From Irineochytrium annulatum (Eukaryota; Chytridiomycota; Chytridiomycetes; Chytridiales; Chytridiaceae), in assembly GCA_027600665.1 (NCBI GenBank), contig JADGJL010000906.1:1-12184 (forward strand): a stretch of 12,184 nt of DNA, in the 5' to 3' direction. The stretch's first letter is position 1. The number at the start of each line of letters is the position of its first letter. The position numbers and the translations under genes are program-made. This document shows, in pieces, positions 1 through 8,797 of this stretch. A model generated the notes under the pieces. It saw nothing but the letters and a program-made list of their open reading frames with translations, had not been told where the DNA came from and did not search any database.

Positions 1-647
1 CCCCCGAACCCATCGCAGTGCGCGCCAGCCACGAACGCCATAATACGATGGACGTCCTAACGCTCGCGCATCTCCGCCACGCCATGACCATGCGTCCCAT
101 CCACCATCTGCCTTCCTCGCATCATCATCCCCGGCGGTCGCCGCATAACCACCCGTACCCGTCCCTCGCTCCCACCTCCCCCGTCGCACCCCGCTTCCAC
201 ATCACCTCCGCGCCCATCCACCCCGCACCACCGCACAAGCCCTCGTCGCCGGCGGCGATCTGCATCCAGCTGCCCACCGAGCACGACGACCTCGTGGCTA
301 CGAGGCGGCACAGGCTGCCGAGAGCGTCATCCACACCCCCGACAACACCATCGCCCGCGCCCGCGCCTGCGCCGTCGGAATCAGAAGCCGAGCTCCCCCG
401 ACGGCATGCGAGGGAGATCACCCCCTGCGCCGGCTACACGCTCCTGACCTTCTCCTGCCTCTCGCCCACATCCGTCTCCGAGTCCCCTCAAGGCCCGCTG
501 TTGAGAGAGGATACCGAGAGGCGGAGCTCAAGACCGCCAGCGGCGGCTGCGGCAAAGGGGAGGCACAGGAGGAGTAGAACCGCGGGGAGTTTGGAGGAGA
601 TGATGGGGATGGATAAGCTGGGGTTGAATAGGAGGGCGAGTGCATAA
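1..647 (+). CDS. 3' end of an unrecognised His/Pro-rich protein (partial)
   Basis: The reading frame is open from the left edge (first full codon at base 3) to a TAA at 645-647, giving about 214 residues of a C-terminal region. Third codon positions are overwhelmingly G or C, which supports this frame over the overlapping frames on both strands. The protein is low in complexity: a His-rich segment (HHLPSSHHHPRRSPHNHP) near residues 30-50, then a long Pro/Ala/Ser/Thr-rich stretch with alternating PAPAPAP, and a basic tail (KGRHRRSRTAGS) ending in an amphipathic LEEMMGMDKLGL segment. I see no catalytic motif or membrane helix, and it is probably mostly disordered. The true start lies outside the window, so the ATG at 48 should not be taken as the start. 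The family is unknown. An undetected intron cannot be excluded. Confidence 0.6.
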   Translation, partial: PEPIAVRASHERHNTMDVLTLAHLRHAMTMRPIHHLPSSHHHPRRSPHNHPYPSLAPTSPVAPRFHITSAPIHPAPPHKPSSPAAICIQLPTEHDDLVATRRHRLPRASSTPPTTPSPAPAPAPSESEAELPRRHAREITPCAGYTLLTFSCLSPTSVSESPQGPLLREDTERRSSRPPAAAAAKGRHRRSRTAGSLEEMMGMDKLGLNRRASA

Positions 648-1413
648 AAACAATGCCGGGATAACAGAGGGGAATAGCAGTAGCGGCGTTTTCTTGTTTA
701 GATTGAGCAGAAATTAGAAAGCGCGGGGCGCATCATATTTTCTTCCTTTAGCACACATTAATAGTTCTTTCGACAATACATTGCATGGCATTTTTCGCTT
801 CATTATTTTAGTTGATTTGGTCGACTTCTGTGTCGCCTCACCGCAGTTCATCACGAATCTCGAAAGAAACCGCCTCCCAGTCGCTTCTGTTCAAAAAAAA
901 ACAAAAAAACAAAAAATTCCCCCCTACCCGCCATCAAGCCGCGACATAGATCCCGATGGCCGGCAGGACATGCACCGCGGTCTCGCAGCGAGCAGGAGGG
1001 ACGTGAACACGCCCGGTGTCGAACCGGGGGTGTCTGCAGCCTCAATCCAGCGCAAACACCGTTAAACTCTTCTAGCTCGTTGGCCAACGTGACATCATGT
1101 AAAATCTTAATTACGACGACAATAAATGATGGAGATTTTCTTTTAAAGAGGACGCAGTAGCCTTAGAGCGCATGGTGTGCGGGTTCGATCAACTTCGTGA
1201 GCGCCGCCACGAAGTCCTGCGCGGACAGCACGAGCTGAGATACATTTCTGTCACTCCGGGAGTCGGCCGACTGGTGAGGAAGGAGCAGTACTTTGCTTGC
1301 GAGGTCCAGCAGAGAGTTAGTGGGTCGATAGGTGGGCCACAACGGAGAGGCTTGAAGCCAGCTGGGTGTGTTTCTAACTCTGGGGCTTTCAACTTCCACG
1401 TCGACGCTTTGAC
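648..1413. other. Gene-free stretch between the left-edge gene and SEC11
   Basis: These 766 bases are AT-richer than the flanking exons and hold no convincing long coding frame. They should contain the 3' UTR of the left-edge gene and the promoter and 5' UTR of SEC11. Visible landmarks are an A-rich tract near 892-916 interrupted by single C bases, a tRNA-like relic at about 1004-1094 on the minus strand, and a perfect 12-bp palindrome (CGTTGGCCAACG) at 1078-1089. A short minus-strand frame at 1163-1435 is discussed under findings. No clear TATA box stands out before the SEC11 start. Confidence 0.6.
1004..1094 (-). other. tRNA-like relic with intact T-arm/B box
   Basis: Read on the minus strand, bases 1013-1029 form an ideal T-arm: a 5-bp CCCGG/CCGGG stem around the 7-nt loop TTCGACA. 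This contains a good polymerase III B box (GGTTCGACACC, 1025-1015). An A-box-like TGGCCAACGAG starts at 1086. A possible anticodon arm (CTGGA, TTGAGGC, TGCAG; one mismatch, anticodon GAG) sits 5 nt before the T-stem. However, the acceptor pairs only about 4 of 7 bases, no proper D-arm folds, and the A-to-B spacing of 61 nt is too long for a simple tRNA. A competing 9-bp hairpin (GGTGTTTGC with GCAGACACC) overlaps the anticodon region. It is best read as a degenerate tRNA or tRNA-derived repeat, not a working tRNA gene. Confidence 0.3.
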
Positions 1414-2067
1414 ATGGCCCCCACTCTGCGCTCATGGTAAGTCCGGGGCCTCGCTCCTGGCGAGACGCTGATCCGCCGTCCTCACTCCAGGCGCCGCGTC
1501 GCGGGGCAGGCCCTCCAACTTCTCTCCGTCATCGCCTCGGCCCTGATGATCTACAAATCCCTCTCGCTCGCGATGGGAACCGATTCGCCGCTGGTCGTCG
1601 TCCTCACGTAAGTCTCGCTTTCTGCTATTATCACCTCCTCGGGTTTAAGTAACGGGACGAAAATCAGTGGAAGCATGGAGCCCGCCTTCCACCGCGGCGA
1701 TCTCCTATTCCTCACCCACCCCAGGTCAGTGCTGGACGACGCGCCCCTACGAGTCGGAGACGTGTGCGTATTCAAGATCAAAGACAAGCCTACGCCGATC
1801 GTGCATCGGGTCGTGGCCGCGCACGACGATGAGCGCGGTGGGGGCGATGGCAAGGGCGCGGTGATGCTTACTAAAGGGGATCACAACCTCGAGAATGACC
1901 GCGCCCTCTATGCGCCGGGGCAGCTGTGGATAAGGGAGCGTGACGTGGTCGGGCGAGTGAGGGGCATCGTGCCGTATATCGGGTATGTCAGCGTCCTGCT
2001 GAACGAAAACGCGATGGTCAAGACCGCCGTGTTGGGTGCGGTGGGGTTAATGGCGTTGCTTTCCTAA
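1414..2067 (+). CDS. SEC11: ER signal peptidase complex catalytic subunit SEC11
   Basis: Model: join(1414..1436, 1491..1607, 1668..2067), 179 residues, within the usual 165-195 of this family. Sec11 is the serine protease of the ER signal peptidase complex that removes signal peptides from secretory proteins. A hydrophobic N-terminal helix (about residues 14-36) precedes [20 protein letters not shown], the family hallmark, with nucleophile Ser49. His93 lies in IVHRVV, and Asp118 and Asp124 lie in KGDHN...ND. His in place of the bacterial Lys marks the ER type. A C-terminal hydrophobic stretch (VKTAVLGAVGLMALLS) matches the membrane-facing helix of the family. The [10 protein letters not shown] junction is restored exactly by removing intron 2. 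The start ATG (GACATGG, purine at -3) lies in a 23-nt first exon. The 3' end converges on the Sel1 gene with a gap of 95 bases. Confidence 0.95.
1437..1490 (+). other. SEC11: SEC11 intron 1 (54 nt)
   Basis: GTAAGT donor directly after the 23-nt first exon, CTGAT branch-like site about 20 nt before the end, and a CACTCCAG acceptor. Splicing joins TG to G to give Trp8 and continues the frame into the hydrophobic N-terminal helix. Confidence 0.8.
1608..1667 (+). other. SEC11: SEC11 intron 2 (60 nt)
   Basis: GTAAGT donor and AAATCAG acceptor. Removal joins AC to T, giving Thr47 immediately before the catalytic GSMEP motif. The conserved protein sequence across the junction confirms both sites. 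Confidence 0.93.
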
Positions 2068-2133
2068 GTTGACGGAATATTTATCGAAAGCATATGCAGC
2101 ATTTTTTTGAATACTATGTACACGATGCCCGAA

Positions 2134-2188
2134 GCTATGTGAAAACTTGACTCTGCGCTTCGCTATGTGAACTTGACTGTGCGATTCG
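2134..2188. repeat. Imperfect tandem duplication spanning the Sel1-gene stop codon
   Basis: Two adjacent copies of a 26-28 bp unit: GCTATGTGAAAACTTGACTC... at 2134-2161 and GCTATGTGAACTTGACTGTG... at 2162-2187. They differ by a 2-base A indel and a few substitutions. The minus-strand stop codon of the Sel1-repeat gene (2163-2165) lies in the right-hand copy, so the left-hand copy forms the start of its 3' UTR. Confidence 0.8.
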
Positions 2189-4827
2189 CTACCAGAGTCT
2201 TGGACACACGACGAAAGTTGCCGTCCGCGCCGTCGTGCCCCTTCTCCATTGCGTGCTTGTACATTTCGGCCGAGAAGAAGAGGTCGGCCTCGACGCCAAT
2301 GCCTTTCTCGTAGCATATCCCTATCATAGAGAGCAATCAGACGCGTTCGCGATGCTATAATATCGGAGCAAACAAAGGAAGACAGACGCACACCTAGGTT
2401 GTTCGCCGCTGTCGCATGTCCGGCCTCGACCGCTTTCCCATACCACCTAATTGCCCCTGCCTTGTCTTCATCCGTCCCGAACCCGTTCTCCAGGCACCAC
2501 GCGTGGTTGTTCATCGCGTCCGCATCGCCACCCTCCGCGGCCATTCGATAACACTCGGCAGCCCTGTCCGGGTCCACGAACCCCGCACCACCTCCCTTGA
2601 TCAGGTTCCCCAAGTTCCTCCACGCCGACACGCAACCTTGCTTCGACGCTTTCTCATACCAGCCGAGGGCGGCCTTCTTGTCCGGTTCCACACCAAACCC
2701 CTTCTCGAGACAGTAACCGTAGCTCGCCTGAGCCTCCGGGTCGTTCCCCTGCTCAGCGGCACGCCGGAACCATGACGCGGCCTCGATGAAATCGATTGCG
2801 TATCCTTTGCCGTGGAACAGGAGGCTGCCCAGCACGCGCTGGCTGTGCGCGTCGCCCATCCCCGCGGCCCGCCTGTACAACCCCACGGACTTTTCGACAT
2901 CGTCCGCGATCACCACGGTTGCTGCCATGCCCGGCCGTGGATCCCTTCGTCCTCGAAAGTAAACGTCCGCCAGATTCCGCACGGCCAGCGCGCTCCCTCC
3001 ATCCCCAGCCTTCTCATACATTGCCACGGCCTTTATCAAGTCAGCGTCGCAACCCGTCCCCGTCTCGAGCATGTAGCCTAGCTTTAGCGCGCCCTCGGCC
3101 GAACCCATGCCCGCCGCCCGCTCATACATCCCCACGGCCATCCCAAGATCCTCCTTCACGCCCCACCCGTTCCTGTAGCACAACCCCAGGCTCACGACAG
3201 CCCCGCTGTGGCCCAAGTCCGCCGCGCGCTTGTACATCTCCACCGCCTTCTCGGGGCTCTTTGGCACAAGGTTGCCCACGCCCTCAAGGTAGCAATTCCC
3301 CAACAAATGCATCGCGGCCGGAACACCCAACTCCACGGCCTTGTGGTAAAGCTCCAACGCGCGCGGCATGTCGACAGCACATCCGATCCCCCGGTGCAGG
3401 CAGTGTCCCAGGCTCGCCATGGCGGGAGGGTGATTGTGCTTCGTCGCGGCCCTCTCGAACAGCTCGTAGGCCTTGACAGGGTCCCTCGCGACCACGACGC
3501 CGCTCTGATGCGCGACGCCGAGGTTGTGGAGCGCCGACGGGTTCCCCAGGGCAGCGGCGCGGGCGTACAGCTCCATGGCCCGGGGCAGGTCCCGCTGGAG
3601 GATATGTCCGTTCTTGTGGAACTTCGCGAGACTGCACATGGCCGAGGCATCGTTGAGGCTCGCGGCGCGGTGATACCACTCGACCGCCTGTGCGGGGTCT
3701 GGCTTTAGGACGGAGCCGTCGGTTCCCAGGCCCATCTCGAAGCACCATCCCAGCTGGACCTGCGCGTGCGCGTCCCCGGCCTCGGCGGCGCTGCGGACGA
3801 GGTTAAGGCCCTTGGCTTCGTCCTTTGAGCAGCCTTGCCCGCGAAGGAAGCAGCCGCCGAGCTCGGAGCGGGCCTCGACGCAGCCGAGCTCGTTGGCGCG
3901 GTCGAAGAAGCCGTAGGCGGCTGACGGGTCGAGAGACACGCCGCAGCCGTGCGAGTGGGCCCAACCCATACCGTAGAGGGAGCGGGGGTCGTTGCTGTTG
4001 GCGCTGCAGCGGATGAGCTCGAGAGCGTCGAAGATCATACGGGCACGTTTTTCCTTCTCGGCCTCGACGATCGGTGGCTCCGCCGTCATCTTCTTCTCAA
4101 TGGCCGGCGGATCCTTCTCCTTGTCCTTAACATCCTTCCTCGTGGACTTTTTCCTCTCTATTTTCTCCTTCTTCTCTTCCTTCGCGACCTCCAACGTCTT
4201 TCCCACCTCTGCCTTCGGAGCCTCCTTCTTCTTATCGTCCTCGAGGTCCAGTCCCATCGCGCCTAACTTCACCTTCATCACCGCCAGCGCCCACCCAGCC
4301 TCGACACACTTCCCCTCCCTCATGGCCTTGTCATACCACTCCTCGGCCTCCCTCCACTTCCCAGCCCTCTCAAACCACACGCCCACGCTCATCATCGCGG
4401 CCCCGTCGCCCTTCCGCGCAGCCTCCTCATGCATCCTCCGCGCGCCCAGCAAATCCCGCTCACACCCCTTCCCCTCGACCATGCAATCCCCCAACATCCG
4501 ACTCGCAGCCGCGTCGCCCAAATCCCTCGCGCGCCGCAACAGCGCCACGCCCGCCTGTGGATCGCCCTGCGGGTTTCGAAGGTGCTCCCCCGCCAAAACC
4601 GTGACGGCGCCAGCGAGCCCGAGATCCGCGGCCGCGACGAGGTGAGCCCTGGCGTCCGCGGGGTTGGTGGGGACGAGGAGCGTGTGGAGGAGGAGGTGGG
4701 AGGGCGCGTGGTTGAGGGACGCCGCGCGTGTCAGGAGCGGGACCGCCGCGGCGGTGTCGGGCGGGATGGAGGAGAGCCTGACGAGGGCCTGAGCGTGGAG
4801 CGCGGCCGGGTCGGTGTCGTCGGTCAT
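2163..4827 (-). CDS. Sel1-like (TPR-related) repeat protein, probable scaffold
   Basis: Model: complement(join(2163..2320, 2394..4827)), 863 residues. About 18 Sel1-like repeats of 36-40 residues are visible, with the pattern A..LG.CY..G.GV..D..KA..WY.KAA..G. About three lie at residues 50-185, then comes a Lys/Glu-rich, probably disordered or helical linker (about 195-262), then some 15 repeats from about 280 to nearly the C-terminus. Such repeats form alpha-solenoids that bind partner proteins, as in Hrd3/SEL1L or chitin synthase regulators. No signal peptide, membrane helix, kinase or RING is visible, so its partner is unknown. The start MTDDTD is preceded by ACC, a good context. The frame stays open 63 codons further upstream, but that stretch looks unlike the rest. 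The final repeat is split by the intron and ends NRTVKFT. Confidence 0.88.
2321..2393 (-). other. Intron near the 3' end of the Sel1-repeat gene (73 nt)
   Basis: Minus-strand GTGTGC donor, CTGAT branch-like site about 17 nt from the end, and a TGATAG acceptor. Splicing turns NNLG followed by an unrelated frame into NNLGICYEKGIGVEAD, a textbook Sel1 repeat. Without splicing the frame runs on to 2047 with a non-repeat tail. Confidence 0.93.
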
Positions 4828-6191
4828 GGTTGCGGGGTCGCGTATGCTCGCGTCGGACGGGTCGATACGCGTCGATCCGAGGTGGTGATCCCGACTGGCT
4901 GAAATACTCGCTTGCTGGAGGACCTCGCCACTTGCATGACGGCCGACGACGGGCCTCGCTCGCGGATAAGAGGTCCGGGTCGACTCAGCGCGGTGTGGCC
5001 ATGAAGCCCTTGCCAACGTTGAGGGGATAGTTGGACGAGTACAGCTGAGAATCAGGCAATGCTAGACGATCGGGCCGCGAGCTAGAGGCTTGGGCAGCGC
5101 GTACTTCGTTCGCAGGACGCTGAAAGCGTGTCGGCGGTCGGATGAAAGCGAATGGGGTGTGGTTCGATGGGCAATTATCCGTACTCCTTCGGTTTGCAGC
5201 GAGCCAGGCGGGCCTGGCGCTTGCAGGTATTGAGACCGCGGAACTGCTGAAGACGAGCCTTATATATGAGCGCAGTATATATAAAAGATCAATGTACAGC
5301 TGTCTGCAGCTATTTCGTTTGATGTTGAACGCGCATTTTGATTCTCATTCCGGAAAAGTGCATACTCGTATCAACATAGGCCGCGTGCAAGAGTCTTGGG
5401 GACTCAGTCGGTTCGCGACCTAGTGAGATAGGGGCTGCGGCGCGGGGCGTGTGTGGGCCTTCTCTCATGTCTCGGAGGGAGGCGACGTCAACTCATGCGC
5501 CTCCTCGTCAGCTCCGTGCACGACCGCAAAGAAAGAGTTGCTAACGAATTGGTCGGGAGTTTGCTACGGCTTCTGATGGTGGAGATGTGTGCGTCCGTGG
5601 CCCGATTTTACTATTTTACTATTCACAACGGAGTCCTCTGACTGCTGGCCGGCAGACGCCGATGCGAGCATTTTAACTCTGGCATGCTTCAGTTCTGTGG
5701 GCACTGCTTGACGCCGGCTTGGTCGATTCTATTTATCATCAACATATGGCCATGATTTACTCGGATATCGCTGCAGGGTCGTTGGCTGACGGTGGAAGAA
5801 AAGAAGAGGGTTCTGCCAAGGGGAGATGCTACCGAAATTTTAAAGTTCTCAAAAACATGGACGGACATCGTACCTGCTGTGACTTCGGCTTTACGGCTGA
5901 TCTTAAAAACGCGAATTGATGCTCGATGTTTCGCAGGCACATCCAAATGATAGCACCTTACGTGATCTTTGAACGTACTGATATTACTCCAATCAAGTCA
6001 TTGACGACCCAAAAGGGAAAGTCAGAACTCACTCAGTGCAAGTGTACATGTGTACATAGTCTAACCAGAGAATTAACGCACACAACGCAAGACAGCCCGG
6101 AAAGAAAACAAAAGGGAAATCGATGGGCCATAATATGGCTAAATGTATGGTATTATTGGAAGCCTGCATGAGACAATGAAGACTCCCTAAA
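4828..6191. other. 1.36-kb stretch without a convincing gene
   Basis: This lies between the start of the Sel1-repeat gene and the 3' end of the arrestin gene, so it should hold the Sel1 promoter and the arrestin 3' UTR. Base composition shifts from GC-rich (before about 5130) to balanced or AT-rich. Open frames here (for example + strand 5142-5423 and 5453-5641) are short, lack third-position GC bias and show no recognisable domain. Opposed TATA-like elements occur at 5259-5287. I see no transposon ends, tRNA or long repeat. Confidence 0.6.
5259..5287. promoter_or_regulatory. Pair of opposed TATA-like elements
   Basis: The + strand has TATATATAAAAG at 5276-5287. The minus strand has TATATAAG, read from 5266 down to 5259. 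The minus-strand element lies about 430 bases upstream of the Sel1-repeat start codon and could serve it through a long 5' UTR. The + strand element has no convincing gene downstream. Chance occurrence in this AT-richer stretch is possible. Confidence 0.3.
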
Positions 6192-8586
6192 TTATGCCCT
6201 CTTCCTTGCAAACCAACCCCGAATCGAAACCCTCGACCCCTGCCGCCGCATTCCAAGCCCGCTCTCCCGACGTCCAACAGCTTCCTCGTCCTCCTCCTCA
6301 TCGGCCGCTCCCTCGTCCTCATCCTCAACCCCGGCTTGCGTAGATTGCCTCCTGAACCCGGCCCAATTAAGCGCGGCGGCGCTCCGGACGCTCCGCATCC
6401 CCCTCCCAGCGCCGCCCGCGCCGCCGAGGGCGGAAGGCCCGGCGCCGAACCGCTGCGACGCCGACCGGCCGAGGTCGAGATCGGACCGCGCGTGCGCGGT
6501 CGTGCGCGGTGCTTGAGCTTGCGTTGATCCTGAAGCGGCGTCGCCGTGCGGAGAAACGACGATAACGGAGGAGGAGCGCGGACGGCTCGAAGAGGGAGCG
6601 TCATCAATCCAGGACGAAGAAACGGAGGATGAAGCAGATGTCGATAGGTCCGGCGAAGGGGCGACGGGCAGCGAGGCGTTAGTAGTCGTTGGCGCAAGTA
6701 TCGGGAGCGGCGCGGCAAGGGAATCGTACATCGGCGGTGGTGACAACGGCGTCGCAGGCTCCGCGGGCACAGGCGTCGCAGTCCGCGCCGATTCGACAAC
6801 GGAGAGCGGCTGCAACGCATGCGGCCGTGCCGGTTGCTCACCCTCCAACACCGGTTCACGCTCGCCTTCTAGCTCCGCCTCCTCCTCCACCGTGTCCTCC
6901 TCTTCACGCCCGCCACTCCCGACATCCTCCGTCTCTCTAGCTAACGGACTCGCCGGCATGGACCTCCCCGCCGTCCCCCATCGACTTCTCCCCTCAAAGC
7001 TAACCCTTCCAAGCCCATCCACGCTGACCCTCGAACCGCCGGGGCTCACGGGACCACCGCCGGGGCTCCAACCTCTCGCCACGTCCGAGCTAATCCTGGG
7101 CTCATAAAGCGGCAACGTGTCGATGCTCGCCCCCCGGCCCTCGGCCTCCCTCTCGGCGTCCTCCACGACCGCGTTCATGACGGCCGCCCGGTGCATGAGC
7201 GACCTCTCCCGCGGGGTTACGACGAGCGCGACTCCGCACCGGACGGCGCGGGGCTGGGAGAGCCGCTGTGCCGAGCGGAGCGTCGCGGACACCTGGTGCG
7301 AGACGCGGAGAAGGGTGGTGGTGAAGGAGCCGTTGAGGCCCTGTGGTGTGGAGGAGGAAGACATCGGGGAGGGGATCGGCGTGGTGGGTTCGAGGCGGGG
7401 GAGGGTAAGGCGAACGGTTTTTGTTGATATGCCGGGAGGGAAGCGGTGCGAGACGGGGAAGGGTATGCAGGTAGTAAGGATCGGAGGGGAAGGGTTGTGG
7501 GAGGGTCCGTGATGGACGTGGACGCGTTCTTCTAGGTGGAGGGCGGTGAGGAGAAGTGGCTCCGGGCCCGGATTTGTTACCGTGAAGTGAACGGGTATCT
7601 GTTGTTCTATTGCAGGGCGAATTTGAGAAAACGTCGTTCTGACAAAACTTTCCAAAAAAAACTTACCAAAATGAAAAAATCCTCGATCCATTTTCATGAT
7701 AACCTCACACGGACCTTTTCCAGCAGCTACACCCCCGCCCCGTGCCCAAGACTTCTTCCCGGCCGCATTGCTGCCCAGCAAAGCCCACAACGGTCCGCCG
7801 CCCACTTCTTTCCGGACCTCCACCGGATCACCCAGATCCCTCGCGATCCTGTCGCCCTCAACGCTTCTCACGCCAAACTCTCTCGCAACCCGCTGGGTCT
7901 TCACGTTTTCCCGCTCAAGCGTCGCTACGACCTCATACCGCACACAGCCGTGGCGGGAGCGGTAGGTCGGCGGGAGCGTCGTGACGGGTGGGACGCGAAA
8001 GGAGAAGGGCCAGGCGTGTCGGCCGGCGTGCAAGCGAGTCGGTGGCGGAAGAGGAGGTGGCGTCGACGGGTTGGTTGGCCGCTCGTCAAGATTTGGCGGG
8101 TAGAGGGTGATGGTGTCTAGGAAACTGATATCCTCCATCAGAACCCAACTACAGCCTTACCAGAGGTAACGAAAAATATGGAACTCACAGCATCTTGGTG
8201 GTCGAGAAAGCCTCCGCTCCCAGCCCGCCTCCGCCATTTCCTCCATTCCCCTCGCTCAGCGGGATCCACCTCGACAGCAGTCCGACGGTGATGCCGCCCT
8301 GCACCTGGACCCTGACGCGGCCTATCCATGCCTCCCTCTCCAGGTTGAGCACGATCTCGCCCTGAACTGGCTGGGACGGTTCGAAGAACGATGCACCGCC
8401 ATCGTCGTCGAGCGACACGGTGAAGTCTAGCTGCGCGGCTGAGGCGGAGGAGGCTAGGGCCCCGGATAAGGCCGAAGAGGATGGGGATGCCGACGGGGAG
8501 GTCGATGGCGGCGTCGAGGTGGAGGCCGAGGGCAGCGGTGGTGGCCGCCCAGTCCCGTTAGTGAGGGGCGGAGGCAGGGCCATCAT
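6192..8586 (-). CDS. Alpha-arrestin with PPxY motifs, probable ubiquitin-ligase adaptor
   Basis: Model: complement(join(6192..7606, 7667..8124, 8189..8586)), 756 residues. A Ser/Pro-rich leader (1-50) precedes the arrestin N domain (about 53-285). Diagnostic strands are LDFTVSLD, PVQGEIVLNL, RVRVQVQGGI, the HAWPFSFRVP segment and LPPTYRSRHGCVRYEV. The C domain starts at IPVHFTVTNPGPEPL (about 289) and runs to about 420. The disordered tail carries LPLY (450-453) and PPMY (576-579), L/PPxY motifs that in fungal ART proteins bind the WW domains of Rsp5/NEDD4 ligases to ubiquitinate and internalise membrane transporters. Acidic runs (EEEDTVEEEAELEGE; DEDEGAADEEEDEEA) and a basic end (GWFARKRA) follow. 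No fungal ART orthologue can be named. PPTY within the N domain is probably structural. Start: ATGATGG at 8586. Confidence 0.88.
7607..7666 (-). other. Arrestin gene intron 2 (60 nt, stopless, multiple of three)
   Basis: Minus-strand GTAAGT donor followed by a T-run, with a GCAATAG acceptor. It is AT-rich inside GC-rich exons. Splicing joins G to AA to give Glu286, so FFHF runs directly into EQQIPVHFTVTNP, the expected start of the arrestin C domain. If retained, it adds 20 residues without a stop. Confidence 0.82.
8125..8188 (-). other. Arrestin gene intron 1 (64 nt)
   Basis: Minus-strand GTGAGT donor and GATATCAG acceptor, with a CTGAT branch-like site about 15 nt upstream of that acceptor. 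It joins CT to T (Leu133), linking FSTTKML to FLDTITLYPP in frame. An upstream CTGTAG acceptor at 8149 is also in phase but gives only a 40-nt intron and would add eight residues. Confidence 0.8.
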
Positions 8587-8797
8587 GATGGTGCAAGCCT
8601 ATGATGAGATCAGCAAGACGACCAGTTTCGATGAGGACTTCACGCTTATGCTTATCAGAGGGAACGATTAATTGCCGTTGATCTATTGGAACTATGGAAC
8701 TATAAAATAAAGAAAAAAAGGAGAACAAAAAAAAAGTAGGTTCGAACGTGCACTGTAAATAGTAAGGGTGTACACTTCGTGTGGGCAACTTCAGCCC
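8587..8797. other. Intergenic: arrestin upstream region and ankyrin-like gene 3' flank
   Basis: These 211 bases separate two minus-strand genes. They include an A-rich + strand run (TATAAAATAAAGAAAAAAAG, about 8700-8719), which reads as a T-rich tract upstream of the arrestin start on the coding strand. Its position fits a promoter-proximal pyrimidine tract for the arrestin gene. No separate gene is visible. Confidence 0.45.

Noticed and set aside
4828..5016. 63-codon N-terminal extension of the Sel1-repeat protein
   Set aside because: In frame, but the composition is unlike the rest, and the internal ATG at 4827 has a better context and begins the repeat-like sequence. Kept only as an alternative start.
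5142..5641. Two + strand open frames (5142-5423 and 5453-5641) downstream of or spanning a TATA-like element
   Set aside because: They are short, lack GC bias at third positions, have no recognisable domain, and need no splice or start context to explain them.
6487..6512. Short GTGCGCGGT direct repeat
   Set aside because: A two-copy 9-10 bp repeat inside a GC-rich low-complexity coding tail, with no separate role evident.
6029..6859. A 276-residue minus-strand frame rich in Arg and Pro
   Set aside because: It is the shifted-frame shadow of the low-complexity, GC-rich arrestin tail. The arrestin frame carries the domain evidence.
8125..8188. Alternative 40-nt arrestin intron ending at the CTGTAG acceptor (8149)
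   Set aside because: In phase, but shorter than every other intron here (54-73 nt). The CTGAT branch-like site lies after it and fits the later acceptor.
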